From JAHBXL01 sp964409775 (GTDB taxonomy: Bacteria; Planctomycetota; Phycisphaerae; Phycisphaerales; UBA1924), in contig CAYPEI010000014.1 of NCBI GenBank assembly GCA_964409775.1, forward strand, positions 31,315 to 95,314: a stretch of 64,000 nt of DNA, given 5' to 3'. Shown here in pieces: positions 54,739-63,989 of the stretch (position 1 is its first letter; every line of letters starts with the position of its first letter). The notes below the pieces were generated by a model. The model was not told the DNA's origin. It did no database searches and worked only from the letters and a program-made list of their open reading frames with translations. The position numbers were made by a program, and so were the translations under genes.

Positions 54739-56405
54739 CCGGTGGCGACGAGGTAGTTGAGCACGGAGTTGCGCAGGTCGGTGCGTGCCTGATCGCGCGC
54801 CTGCTCGGCGCTCAAGAGGTCGTTGGCCGTGTCGACGCGGGCCTGGGTGTCCACCTCGTCGGCGCGGATCTCCTGCTCCTCCTGACGGCGCCTGGTGATC
54901 TCGACCCGCTGCTCGGCGAGCACGAGGTTGAACCTTGCCCGCTCGATCTCGCGGACCTTGGCGCGGACATCGAGGATGAGTTCATCGCGGAAGCGGTCGA
55001 AGTTCCGTTCGGCGGTCTGCAGCGCGATGATGCTCGACCGCAGTTGGAGCCGCTCGATCTCGCGGTCGAGGGGGATGCCGAACGTCAGCCCCGCGTTGTA
55101 CCGCACGTCGTCGAGTTCATACACCAGCCCGCCCTCCCGCGCATCGGTGTCGGTCGGGAGCGTGACCCCCGCCGCGAGGTTGAGGTCCGGGAGCAGGTTG
55201 TTCTGCGCGTTGCGGACCTGTCGCTTGGAGTCGTCGACCTGGTCCCGCCGGTTCTGGAGGTCGAGGCGGTAGGCGAGCGCGAGTTCGGTCGCGGCGGTCA
55301 TGCTCGACTCGGGCTCGGGGATCTTGAGTTCGAAGGGCTTGATGACCACCGGCTGGCGCACCGGGATGCCCAGGCGGACCTTGAAGCGGTCGAGCGCGAG
55401 CACGAAACTCTCGCGTCGGTTGGCGAGGCTGGCGCGGGCGTTGAGCGTGTTGTTCGCCGCGAGGTTGACGTCGATCTCCGGGAGTTTTCCGGCCTCGTAC
55501 CACGCCCGCTGGCGTGCCTCGAGGGCCTCGAAACTCGCCAGTTGCTGCTCCTGGCTGGTGATGCCGTCGATCTGCTGAAGCAGCGAGAAATAGTCGCCCG
55601 CGATGCTGACGAAGAGGTCCCGCCGGAAGTTCTCAAAGTCCCTCGCCGCGTACACCAGGTTGCGCTCGGACTGGATCAGGCTCTCCTGGGCCACATCGCC
55701 CGCGCCGCGGAGCAGCGGCACCGTGCCATCGAGGACGATCTGCGAACTCTGGCGGTAGCGTCCGGAGGCGTTCATGCGGAGATCCTCCGCGGCCTGCCAG
55801 ATCCACCTCGCCGCGACCTCGCCGCCGAACGGGAGTTGCTTCCGCACCGCCAGTTCGTTCACGATGTTGAGCGCCGAGGACGGTGCCCCGTCGTCCCATC
55901 CGCCGGTGACGTTCGCGGCGACTGTCGCGAAGAGGCGCGGGTCCCATCGGTGCCGCTCGATCAGCAGGCGGATGCCCGCGAGGATGTAGTCCTCTTCGGC
56001 CGAGAGGTACTCGCGCGCGGTGAGGTGCGACTGCCGCAGCGCGGCGGGGAGATCCAACTCCAGCGCGTTGACGGACGCCTCCTCCTCATCCTGCAGTGAC
56101 TTCAGGCGGGATGCGACGTCGCGTGCCTCGTCGGCCACCTGGAAGGAGAGCGCATCGGCAGGGGGGTTGTTCGACGGGGGCTCCTTTTCGACAAGCCGCG
56201 GGTCTTCGAGCCCTGTCGGGGTCTGCCAGGTCCGCTCGGGCGCGATGGCACCGCCATCGAGGCGCTGGTTCCGCTCGCGCAACAGGGCGTTGGTCCGCCG
56301 ATCGATGCCCGAGAGTCCCGAGTCGCACCCCGCAACAAGGGTCATGCAGACCGTGAGACCCATGGACATGGTGGATTGGCGGCAGATGAAGTTGAGAGAT
56401 CGCAT
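54657..56405 (-). CDS. TolC-family outer-membrane lipoprotein
   Basis: A 582-residue outer membrane efflux protein. The N-terminus has a lipobox (MTLVAGCDSG). The body has the TolC repeat pattern of long helices and two strand pairs (AARDFENFRRDLFVSIAGDY, LEARQRAWYEAGKLPEIDVN, and YNAGLTFGIPLDREIERLQL, ARFNLVLAEQRVEITRRRQE). Such trimers form the exit duct of tripartite efflux or type I secretion systems. ATG 56405 is chosen because the signal begins there; no strong Shine-Dalgarno is seen. Its last 82 bases overlap the acetyltransferase gene on the other strand. No adaptor or pump is adjacent. Confidence 0.88.
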   Translation of the reverse strand: MRSLNFICRQSTMSMGLTVCMTLVAGCDSGLSGIDRRTNALLRERNQRLDGGAIAPERTWQTPTGLEDPRLVEKEPPSNNPPADALSFQVADEARDVASRLKSLQDEEEASVNALELDLPAALRQSHLTAREYLSAEEDYILAGIRLLIERHRWDPRLFATVAANVTGGWDDGAPSSALNIVNELAVRKQLPFGGEVAARWIWQAAEDLRMNASGRYRQSSQIVLDGTVPLLRGAGDVAQESLIQSERNLVYAARDFENFRRDLFVSIAGDYFSLLQQIDGITSQEQQLASFEALEARQRAWYEAGKLPEIDVNLAANNTLNARASLANRRESFVLALDRFKVRLGIPVRQPVVIKPFELKIPEPESSMTAATELALAYRLDLQNRRDQVDDSKRQVRNAQNNLLPDLNLAAGVTLPTDTDAREGGLVYELDDVRYNAGLTFGIPLDREIERLQLRSSIIALQTAERNFDRFRDELILDVRAKVREIERARFNLVLAEQRVEITRRRQEEQEIRADEVDTQARVDTANDLLSAEQARDQARTDLRNSVLNYLVATGQLRVNRDGSLNPIPGLMPAPAPTPAP

Positions 56406-56641
56406 TTGTTTCGCAGAAGATAGGCGGTATTTCGGCACAGATCTCGGTGGTTTATTGCGGTTTTTGAAGGCTTGGCCTAACGTTTGGCCGCATCGTTGTC
56501 CCATGAATCGTGGCTTGTTTGATCCTTTGAGCCGGCTTTGGGGAGGGTTGTGCGGTCGGTCTCGGTGGGCAGCAAGTCTGGGTACGGCTGGACGGACCCG
56601 GCCCCTTGATGGTCCTGCCTACTAGGAGCCCGTGACAACCT

Positions 56642-59554
56642 ATGGCCTCGATTACCTACGACGGGCAATCTTTCGTCCTGGACGGACGGCGCATCTGGAT
56701 CGTCAGCGGCGGGATCAACTACGCCCGCGTGCCGCGTGCGAGTTGGGCCGACCGCATTCACCAGGCGAAGTCGGCGGGCCTGAACTGCGTGGAAACGCCG
56801 GTGATCTGGTCGCGCCACGAATCGCGCCCGGGGCAGTTTGATTTCAAGGGCGAGAACGATATCCGGCACTTTGTCGAACTGGTCGGCCAGGCCGGGATGT
56901 ACTGCATTCTCCGTCCCGGTCCGTTCGTGGACAACGGCACGGACATGGGCGGGCTTCCGCCGTGGCTGCTGGGGATCGCGAACATCCGGCTGCGGACCAA
57001 CAGCCAGGCGTTCCTGGAGGCGTGCTCGCGGTACATCACCGCGCTGGCGCAGCAGATCCGCGATCTGCAGGTCGTGAGTCCCTCGCCCAAGCGCGGCCAG
57101 CAGGCGGCCGCGGGCGGCGGGCCGGTTCTGCTCATTCAGAACGAGTGGGGCTGGACGTGCGGTCATGATGCGATCGCTGCGGGGTACCTGGGCGAACTCG
57201 ACAGGTACTACCGGGAGGCGGGGCTGGCGGTGCCGATTGTGAACTCCAACGAACTCTGGCAGAGCGTGGAGGGCGAGATCGACGCCTGGACAGGCTATGA
57301 GGGGCTGCTCTCGCAGATCCGCCAACTCGGCTGGGTGCGGTCGGACCAGCCACGGATCGTGATGGACCTGAAACTCGGGCGCGATCGCGCCTGGGGAGCG
57401 CCGGCCCAGCCGGCGCGGAGCGGCCAGGATGTCCTCCGGGCGCTGGGCGAGGTGCTGGCGGCGGGCGGGCAGTACAACCTTTCGCCGTTTGCGGGCGGCA
57501 CGAACCCGGGCTTCACGGCCGGTCGATGGCCGACCGGGCCGGGCGCCTTTGCGACCACCAGCGCCGATGCCGGCGCTCCGGTCGGCGAGACCGGGGAGCC
57601 CGGGCCGTCGCTGGGTGCGGTGCGACGGATCAGCACCTTTGCGTCGCGGTTTGGCCGGGTGCTCTCGCACCTGGAGACCAAGACGCCGCAGGTCGCGCTC
57701 CTGCCCGCGGAGGAAGGCGAGGCCGGGGCGGGTGTGAGTGTCGTGCACTGTTCGGGGGCGCAGGGCAGCGTGGCGTTCCTGTTCGGCTCGGGCGAGCAGC
57801 GTTCGGGCGGCCGCGGCGCCGGCAAGGGCGGGGAGCCGTCGCTGCTGCTCCAGGACGGCTCGACGCTTCCGGTCCCGATGGGGACGGAGCGGGTGGTCTG
57901 GTGCCTGCTGGATACGCGCCTGGCCGGGCGGTCGCAACTGAACTACTGCAACCTGAGCGCGCTGGCGCTGGTGGGCAAGGTCTTTGTGTGCTTCGGCCCC
58001 GAGTGCGCGCGGGCGCAACTCTCGATCAACGGCTCGCCGCTGGAAGCGCCGGTTCCGTCCGGCGGGGCGAGCAGGCTGCCCTCCGTGGTTGAGCATGAGG
58101 GCATGACGGTGGTCATCGCGAACACCGCGCAGGTGGACCTGATCCACCTCAACGACTCGCCGATCGGCGCTGCACATCCGGGCGCGGCCGGCGTGTACCT
58201 CGGCGTGCGCGGGCTCGATCGGCACGGCAAGCCGATCCTCCACCCCGACTTCAAGGCGTACACGCACATCGACGGTGACGGCAACGCGACTTCGCACAAG
58301 GTCGCGGCCCATCCGCCCGCCAAGCCGCACAAGCCGGTGAAGGTCGCGCTGGGAGAGTGGGACTGCGCGGGGCAGGAGTCGTATGTCGACGGGAGCGGGC
58401 CGCGGTTCGCGGCCATCGAGAAGCCCAGCGACCTCGTGTCCCTGGGCGCGGCGACGGGCTATGGGTGGTATCGGTTCCGGTTCTCCGGCGGTTCGGCGAA
58501 GCGTCCCAAGGTGCTGTTCCCGCACTCGGGGCATCGGCTGCACCTGTTTGTGGACGGCGCCGAGTCGGGGATCATCGGCGTGGGGCCGGGCGCCGAAACC
58601 GAGGCGGCGCTTGCGCTCCGCAAGGGCGAGCGCACGATCGTCGCGCTGGCCGAGAACCTCGGCCGCGTCGCGGGAGGCTCGGACCTCGGCGAGGCGACCG
58701 GCCTGTACGGCCATGCGTGGGAGGCCAAGGAAATCCGCCCGGGCCGACCGAAGATCGTGCCCTCCGACCCGGTGAACCTGCTGGCCTTCCGCGCCCCGCT
58801 GTGGAAGGTGCAGGAAGACGACGTCACCGATCCGGCTCGACTCACGTGGTCGATCCCGCATCGCACCAAGACGCCGATCGCGATGCTGCTGCCGGAGTTT
58901 GGCGCGGGATCCGCAGGCTCCCTCGCGGGGATCGTGATCGTGAACGGCCGACCGTTCCACTACTTCCAGACCGGGGGCTGCGGCGGCGGCGGCGGGCTGC
59001 TGTTCATCGACCTGCCCGCGCTGACGCGGGGCAACAACGAGGTGCAGATCGCCCTCGTGCATTCCACCAAGGACCACGCCGAGGAGTTGGGCGCCAAGGT
59101 CCGCTTCTTCGACTGCGTGGACTGCCTCACCGCCAAGGGTGAGTGGGCGTATGCGCGCTGGGAACGGCCCGCCCCGGATGCCTTCGAGCACGCGGGCAGG
59201 GGCGGACGCAAGGGCGGTTTGCCCTGCTGGTGGAGGTCCACCTTCACCGCGCCCGATGAGGAGGCGATCGGGCCCGGCCTGCTGTTCGACACGGCGGGGC
59301 TGAGCAAGGGACAGTTGTACCTGAACGATCGCAACGTCGGGCGATACTGGACGGCGACGGGCTCGGGCAAGGCCGTGGGGCCGCAGACGAGGCTGTTTGT
59401 GCCGCGATCGATGCTCTCGGCGGGCGAGCCCAACGAGTTGTACGTCTTCGACGAGCACGGGCACTCGCCGTCGCGTTGCCGCCTGATCGGCGCTGAGGGC
59501 GGCGTCTGGGGCGTGCCGGCCCAGGCGGGCAACAGCCCGGGCACGGGCGGCTGA
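56642..59554 (+). CDS. Glycoside hydrolase family 35-like protein with altered active site
   Basis: A 970-residue protein whose first 300 residues match GH35 beta-galactosidases: VSGGINYARVPRASWADRI, AKSAGLNCVETPVIWSRHE, ILRPGPFVDNGTDMGGLPPW, LLIQNEWGWTCGHD (acid/base Glu at 168) and LSPFAGGTNPGFTAG. Normal family members have a nucleophile Glu in a segment like MVTEFWPGWF before the GGTN strand; here the aligned segment is IVMDLKLGRDRAWG, with Asp at 242. The family's ICAEW after the RPGP motif is also replaced (VDNGTD). Hydrolase activity is therefore doubtful. The rest holds several jelly-roll-like modules. No signal peptide is seen, so it is cytoplasmic or exported by an unseen route. Confidence 0.82.
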   Translation: MASITYDGQSFVLDGRRIWIVSGGINYARVPRASWADRIHQAKSAGLNCVETPVIWSRHESRPGQFDFKGENDIRHFVELVGQAGMYCILRPGPFVDNGTDMGGLPPWLLGIANIRLRTNSQAFLEACSRYITALAQQIRDLQVVSPSPKRGQQAAAGGGPVLLIQNEWGWTCGHDAIAAGYLGELDRYYREAGLAVPIVNSNELWQSVEGEIDAWTGYEGLLSQIRQLGWVRSDQPRIVMDLKLGRDRAWGAPAQPARSGQDVLRALGEVLAAGGQYNLSPFAGGTNPGFTAGRWPTGPGAFATTSADAGAPVGETGEPGPSLGAVRRISTFASRFGRVLSHLETKTPQVALLPAEEGEAGAGVSVVHCSGAQGSVAFLFGSGEQRSGGRGAGKGGEPSLLLQDGSTLPVPMGTERVVWCLLDTRLAGRSQLNYCNLSALALVGKVFVCFGPECARAQLSINGSPLEAPVPSGGASRLPSVVEHEGMTVVIANTAQVDLIHLNDSPIGAAHPGAAGVYLGVRGLDRHGKPILHPDFKAYTHIDGDGNATSHKVAAHPPAKPHKPVKVALGEWDCAGQESYVDGSGPRFAAIEKPSDLVSLGAATGYGWYRFRFSGGSAKRPKVLFPHSGHRLHLFVDGAESGIIGVGPGAETEAALALRKGERTIVALAENLGRVAGGSDLGEATGLYGHAWEAKEIRPGRPKIVPSDPVNLLAFRAPLWKVQEDDVTDPARLTWSIPHRTKTPIAMLLPEFGAGSAGSLAGIVIVNGRPFHYFQTGGCGGGGGLLFIDLPALTRGNNEVQIALVHSTKDHAEELGAKVRFFDCVDCLTAKGEWAYARWERPAPDAFEHAGRGGRKGGLPCWWRSTFTAPDEEAIGPGLLFDTAGLSKGQLYLNDRNVGRYWTATGSGKAVGPQTRLFVPRSMLSAGEPNELYVFDEHGHSPSRCRLIGAEGGVWGVPAQAGNSPGTGG

Positions 59555-59580
59555 ATCGGTCCGGATTCGCGGAGCCAGCC

Positions 59581-60123
59581 ATGAGCGGTGTGCCCGGCGA
59601 CGGGAACGGATTGTTGTGGCAGCAGGCCGCGAGTTTCGCGGCCCGGGCGCACCGGCACCAGGTCCGGCGCGACGGCGCAACGCCCTATGTCGCCCATGTC
59701 TTCCGCGTCGCGATGACCGTGCGCGATGTGTTTGGGTGCGACGACCGCGTCTGCATCGCCGCGGCGCTGCTGCACGACACGATCGAGGACACCGGGGCCG
59801 ACTACGACGAGATCGCCGAGCACTTCGGCGTCGAAGTGGCGGACTGCGTCGCCGCGCTCACCAAGAACATGGCCCTGCCCGAGGCTGAACGGGAGGCCGA
59901 GTACGACCGCAGGCTCGCGGCGGCCGACTGGCGGGCACGGCTTGTCAAGTTGGCCGACCAGTACGACAACCTCTGCGACCTGCGCGGAGGCGACGCCGCA
60001 TTCCGGGCCCGGGCCGTTGCACGAGCGCGACGGGCGGTCGGTCTGGCCGGGGCCGATCGGGGCGTCGCGGTCGTCGAACGCGCGATGGCCGCCGTGCGCG
60101 TGCTTCTGGAACGCATCGGCTGA
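59581..60123 (+). CDS. HD-domain protein, possible small alarmone hydrolase
   Basis: A 180-residue protein that is just an HD domain of the RelA/SpoT-like (MESH1) type. The motifs run in the same order: AARAHRHQVRRDGATPYVAH, AAALLHDTIEDTGADYDEIA with the HD pair at 65-66 and the EDT that follows in SpoT, and ARLVKLADQYDNLCDL. Such single-domain enzymes hydrolyse (p)ppGpp or other guanosine compounds. No synthetase or TGS/ACT domain is present. It starts 26 bases after the GH35-like gene, on the same strand. Enzymes on other phosphates use the same fold, so the substrate is not assured. Confidence 0.82.
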   Translation: MSGVPGDGNGLLWQQAASFAARAHRHQVRRDGATPYVAHVFRVAMTVRDVFGCDDRVCIAAALLHDTIEDTGADYDEIAEHFGVEVADCVAALTKNMALPEAEREAEYDRRLAAADWRARLVKLADQYDNLCDLRGGDAAFRARAVARARRAVGLAGADRGVAVVERAMAAVRVLLERIG

Positions 60124-60173
60124 TCCGGTCCTCGCGTGGATCGGGGTTTGAGATTGATGGCTCGCCGAGAGGC

Positions 60174-61400
60174 CTACTTGGGCTCATCGGCGCTGGCCGC
60201 GGCGGTGCGCTTGCGGGCCGCCGCCTCGTCCTGTTCCGCCTTTTCGGCGTTGATCGCTTCCAACTGCCGGTCGACGGCGCGCAGCCCGAGTTCCGACCGG
60301 ACCACCCGTGCCTCGAGGATTGCCGCCTCGGCGGTGCCGGCCTGCGCACGGCCTGCTTCGCGCCGGTCCCGGCTGAGTTGCCCCTCCAGCGCCGTGCGCT
60401 TCTTGCCGAGGGAATCGACTTCCTCGGCGAAGGTCATCCGCGGCTGGGGATTGGGGTCGTCAAAGTCCAGGAACAACTGCAGGGCCTGCGCGTTGGCGCC
60501 CATCGCGTTGACCCGCCCCCCGTTCACGCCCCGCAGTTGAGCGGAGTACCACGACGAATCGTTGATGAGGTTCGAGGACCGCGCGCGGCCGCCCGCGTGC
60601 ACCACGATCGACGGGCTCGACGGTTGAACCTTGATCTGCTGCATCTGCCGCATGCGGCTGGCCTCGAGCGCATCGGGCCACGCGTCCGGGTGCACCGGCG
60701 TCTTGATGGGCATTTCCGCCCGTGTGTAGGTCCGGGAGCGGGTTCTCCACGCCCGGTACAAGCGCGCCTCGTCCAGCGTGTTGTTGCGGAGTTCCCGGAA
60801 GTCGCCGAGTTTCACGTCGAACGTCAGTTTCTCTTTGCCGCGGCGGACGACGAGTTTCATCGTGTCCCCCGGATCGCGCGAGATGATCATGCCCTGGATC
60901 AGCGGCCGGCCGGCGCTGCCTGTGAGCGGGATGCCGTCGGCCTCGATGACGATGTCCCCGGGCTCGAGCAGTTTGTGGCACGCGAACGGCGGGAACGTGT
61001 CCTCGATCACGATCCGGTCGCGCAGCGTCATCAGGTCGAACTGCACGCCCATCGCCGCGCGGGGCGAACTGATGAACCGGTCTCTCGCGATTGTCAGCAG
61101 ACGCGAGTGCGCTTCGAGCGGGAGTTGCGCCGTGGACAGGATGCGCTCGATGTCGGCGAGCCGGATGGCCTTGTCATCGCGGATGCGCACGGTGGCGAGT
61201 TCGCGCGCATGAAAATCCTGGGAAGCGAGGTCGGCGATCAGTTGTTCCAGTGTGGCCGCGGGCTGGGGCGCGAGCCCGGGCGCGGACTCGACCATGACCG
61301 GGCCGGCGGGTTGGGGGGCCTGCGCGCCGGCAGTCGCCGAGGCCGCGAGCAGCACGCAGAGGGCGGCACGCTGATTCGATCTGCCCGTCATCCGTGCCAT
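60174..61400 (-). CDS. Exported PDZ-domain protein
   Basis: A 408-residue protein. GGAG lies seven bases before ATG 61400. A signal peptide (AALCVLLAASATAGAQA) leads to a helical region and then, around residue 135-210, a PDZ-like domain (MGVQFDLMTLRDRIVIEDTF, HKLLEPGDIVIEADGIPLTG, MIISRDPGDTMKLVVRRGKE). No protease domain accompanies it. The C-terminus is a charged coiled coil (DSLGKKRTALEGQLSRDRRE, AILEARVVRSELGLRAVDRQ). It may be a periplasmic scaffold or chaperone-like partner; the role is not evident. Confidence 0.78.
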   Translation of the reverse strand: MARMTGRSNQRAALCVLLAASATAGAQAPQPAGPVMVESAPGLAPQPAATLEQLIADLASQDFHARELATVRIRDDKAIRLADIERILSTAQLPLEAHSRLLTIARDRFISSPRAAMGVQFDLMTLRDRIVIEDTFPPFACHKLLEPGDIVIEADGIPLTGSAGRPLIQGMIISRDPGDTMKLVVRRGKEKLTFDVKLGDFRELRNNTLDEARLYRAWRTRSRTYTRAEMPIKTPVHPDAWPDALEASRMRQMQQIKVQPSSPSIVVHAGGRARSSNLINDSSWYSAQLRGVNGGRVNAMGANAQALQLFLDFDDPNPQPRMTFAEEVDSLGKKRTALEGQLSRDRREAGRAQAGTAEAAILEARVVRSELGLRAVDRQLEAINAEKAEQDEAAARKRTAAASADEPK

Positions 61401-61478
61401 GACTCGACTCCGAGACCGCCGCCGCCAACCGGGTGAACACTCAAGGCCGCCGCGGCGCACCCCGGTTGTACCGCCACT

Positions 61479-62540
61479 CTAAGGGTTGGTGGCCAGTCGG
61501 ACAAGGGTCTGGCCGTGGGTTTCGAACCAGCCGGCGGTGCGATTGGCCAGCCGGAGCACCCCCAGGCCGGAAAACCGGCCGAAGCGGCCCGTGGCGGCGA
61601 TGGGGAGCGTCGCTTCGGCGATGATCGCCTCGATGCACAGGTGCGGGATGGCGGACGACGGCCAATCGGCCGCCGCCGGTTCCACGCCGCGATATCCGGC
61701 CCAGAACGCGCTGAACAGCAGCGGCTCGAACGTCAGCGAGAACGGCGCCCGCGTGGGTCCCGGAGACGCGACCGGGCGCCGCCGGAGGGCGAACTGCAGC
61801 GCGCCGTTGGCGGCGTCGGTCATCGCCGGAGACAGCGACACGGAATCGAAGTCGAGGATGGCCGCGATCCGGGTCGGGGCGTGCCACAGCAGGTTTCCGG
61901 GGTGCCAGTCTCCATGGATGAGTTGATCGGTCAGGCCCGCGACACCCGACGCGGCCGCCGCGTCCGATGCGCGGATGTAGCGATCGGCCAGCGCGGCGGT
62001 GTGCTCGTGCAGCGCGGGGTCGCCGAGTGTGACGGGCAACTCGCCGAGCACGCGGGCAAGGTGCGGGTGCGCGTGGAACGAGCGCCGGGGCGGAGGCCAG
62101 TCGGCTCTGAGTTCCCGCAGCGCGGCGTGGCAGCGGCCCAGGAGTTCGCCGGCCGTCCGGGCCGCGTCGGGGGTGTAGTCGTAGGGGAGGCCGCGCACGA
62201 AGCGATAGATCTCGTAGACGTGCTCGCCGCTCTGGAGCATGGAGTTGTGCTCATCGCGCGTTCCGACAAGCGACGGCACCGGCAGGCCGCGGGCGGCCAG
62301 GTGCAGCACCACCTGGTGGGAGAGCGCAACGCGGTGGAGCCAGTCGGTCCGCGCAGCGCCCGGCGGGGGCGCGGCCCGGCGCTTGAGCAGGTATGCGCCG
62401 GTCGACGTGACCAGCAGCGCCTTGGGGCTGGCGCGGGACCCGGCCTTGAAGTGCTGCGCCGTGCGGACTTCGCCAAGGTCATAGCGCGAGCACACGACGG
62501 CGAGTTCGCCCGCGGTGATTCGTGCTCGGTCGTCGCTCAA
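61479..62540 (-). CDS. Aminoglycoside phosphotransferase-like kinase
   Basis: A 353-residue protein with the APH/choline-kinase-like fold. Motifs are DQLIHGDWHPGNLLW (catalytic loop, HGDxHxxN) and AAILDFDSVSLSP (the metal-binding DFD). The N-terminal lobe carries ALLVTSTGAYLLKRRA with a probable ATP Lys, and EIYRFVRGLPYDY. Such kinases act on aminoglycosides, homoserine, choline, fructosamine or other small alcohols. Nothing in the context suggests drug resistance. The gene is transcribed on the minus strand downstream of yicC, with a gap of about 114 bases. Confidence 0.84.
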   Translation of the reverse strand: MSDDRARITAGELAVVCSRYDLGEVRTAQHFKAGSRASPKALLVTSTGAYLLKRRAAPPPGAARTDWLHRVALSHQVVLHLAARGLPVPSLVGTRDEHNSMLQSGEHVYEIYRFVRGLPYDYTPDAARTAGELLGRCHAALRELRADWPPPRRSFHAHPHLARVLGELPVTLGDPALHEHTAALADRYIRASDAAAASGVAGLTDQLIHGDWHPGNLLWHAPTRIAAILDFDSVSLSPAMTDAANGALQFALRRRPVASPGPTRAPFSLTFEPLLFSAFWAGYRGVEPAAADWPSSAIPHLCIEAIIAEATLPIAATGRFGRFSGLGVLRLANRTAGWFETHGQTLVRLATNP

Positions 62541-62654
62541 CTGGCTCTCCGTCAGACGGTCGTCCGCGGCGGCCCTGAAGAAGCGGGGGGGCAGGGAGGG
62601 GATGGGGCCGCACGCGTGGGTTGCCGTTGCGTCATGCCGGCCCGGCTCGGACGA

Positions 62655-63545
62655 TCACTCGACGTTCTGGACCTGTTCCTTGATGCGGTCGATCGCGCCC
62701 TTGATCTCGACGGTCCACCGCGAAATCTCGGCATCCTGGCACTTGCTGGCGATGGTGTTGGCTTCGCGCAGCATCTCCTGCGTGAGGAAGTCGAGCGTGC
62801 GGCCGACCGGGCGCGGATCGGGGCCCGAGAGCAACTCGGCGAACTGGTCGATGTGGGCCGTGAGCCGGCTGATCTCTTCGGAGGTGTCCGCACGTTCCGC
62901 GGCGATGCCGATCTCCCGCACCACGTCGACGGCCTCGACCGTGACACCCAGTTCCTTGATCATCGCGGCGATGCGCGACTTGAGCCGCTTCTCATACTCG
63001 GCCATCACCTTCGGCGCGCGGGCGCTGACGAGTTTGAGCCGCTCGGCGATCACGTCGCGGTGGGTCAGCATGTCGTTGCGCACGACCTCGCCCTCGCGCA
63101 GACGCATCGCGAGCACGCCGTCGCACGCGCGGCTGACCAGTTCGGTGAGCGTGGCGCGGGCGTGCGCCAGCCTCACCTCTTCATCGGCCGGCGGCTGGAG
63201 CACACCGGGCAGCGCCAAGAGCGCCCCCAGGTCGATCTTCACGGCCTGCGTCCCGCTCTGCGGCAGGTCGGCGAGTTGGCGGAGGTAACTCTCCATCGCC
63301 GCCTGGTTGATGGTGTGCGCTGCGCCGCCGGAGGAGTCGGCGTGCTTGGCCGTCATGAACACCGAGCCGCGCGCGAGTTTGTGGCGCAGCAGCGTCTCGA
63401 GTTCGGCTTCCAGCGCCTGGAGTTCATCCGGCAGGCGGATCATCGCCTTGAAGTACTTGCTGTTGAGCGAGCGGACCTCGACGAAATAGTGCGCCGAGCC
63501 CACGTGCTTGGACGCCTCGCCAAATCCGGTCATGCTTCGGATCAA
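62655..63545 (-). CDS. yicC: YicC family protein (endoribonuclease-associated)
   Basis: A 296-residue protein matching YicC/YloC: MIRSMTGFGEA opening, SLNSKYFKAMIRLPDELQAL, and the C-terminal DUF1732 end DFLTQEMLREANTIASKCQD. The E. coli protein is linked to RNA degradation. The start is TTG 63545: GGAG lies six bases upstream and the sequence then reads MIRSMTGFGEA; an ATG at 63533 (MTGFGEA) would be 18 bases from that GGAG. A small lipoprotein gene ends 28 bases upstream on the same strand. Confidence 0.93.
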   Translation of the reverse strand: MIRSMTGFGEASKHVGSAHYFVEVRSLNSKYFKAMIRLPDELQALEAELETLLRHKLARGSVFMTAKHADSSGGAAHTINQAAMESYLRQLADLPQSGTQAVKIDLGALLALPGVLQPPADEEVRLAHARATLTELVSRACDGVLAMRLREGEVVRNDMLTHRDVIAERLKLVSARAPKVMAEYEKRLKSRIAAMIKELGVTVEAVDVVREIGIAAERADTSEEISRLTAHIDQFAELLSGPDPRPVGRTLDFLTQEMLREANTIASKCQDAEISRWTVEIKGAIDRIKEQVQNVE

Positions 63546-63573
63546 GCCATGCTCCTTGGCGATCGGGAGTTGA

Positions 63574-63750
63574 TCAACCCGGATTGGTCGGGGGTGTGGT
63601 GGGGGGCGTGGCGGGGGGCTCGGGCTTGGGTTCGGGATCGACCCCGGCGACGGTCTCCGAATCATCGGAGCTGCCTCCACCGCAGGCGACCACGAACATC
63701 GCCAGCAGCACAACCACGCCAGAACCGAGCAGCAACTTCCTGTCTTTCAA
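63574..63750 (-). CDS. Small lipoprotein, 58 residues
   Basis: A short ORF with good support. AGGAG lies about six bases before a TTG at 63748-63750. The product is 58 residues: a positive start (MKDRKLLL), a hydrophobic helix (GVVVLLAMFVVA), a lipobox Cys (ACGGGSS), then an acidic and proline-rich tail (DPEPKPEPPATPPTTPPTNP). It ends 28 bases before the yicC start, on the same strand, and may be co-transcribed. Function unknown; it could act as an anchor or spacer, but that is a guess. Confidence 0.65.
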   Translation of the reverse strand: MKDRKLLLGSGVVVLLAMFVVACGGGSSDDSETVAGVDPEPKPEPPATPPTTPPTNPG

Positions 63751-63956
63751 GATTCTCTCCTCTTTCGCGTTTGCGAATCAGACGGGGACCCGATCACCGC
63801 GCATGACGAACACCGCTGCGTCGGACTGTCCGGACCCTAACACCCCCGCAGCGGCGAAAACCGGAAATCCGGCTGAAAAGAAAAAACCTGCTCGTAGCGG
63901 AAGTTCGGCCGCCCCGGCGTTGCCCTACTTCCGCGAAGGCACTATGTTGCCTTTAT

Positions 63957-63989
63957 CGCCTGAGTCGGACGGACGCTCGCACTCAGGCG
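63957..63989. other. Stem-loop near the right edge
   Basis: Nine-base perfect arms (cgcctgagt and actcaggcg) enclose a 15-base loop. On the plus strand there is no T-run. On the minus strand a T-run starts only at about 63887, some 70 bases further on. The stretch from 63751 to 64000 otherwise holds no gene I can support. The stem-loop may be an operator or RNA element of a gene beyond the edge. Confidence 0.4.

Noticed and set aside
56477..59680. Long open frame on the minus strand, over 1000 codons
   Set aside because: Antisense to the GH35-like gene, Arg/Pro/His-rich, no domain.
61479..62540. Aminoglycoside-resistance gene
   Set aside because: The APH fold is used for many small molecules, and the context is ordinary chromosomal genes without mobility signs.
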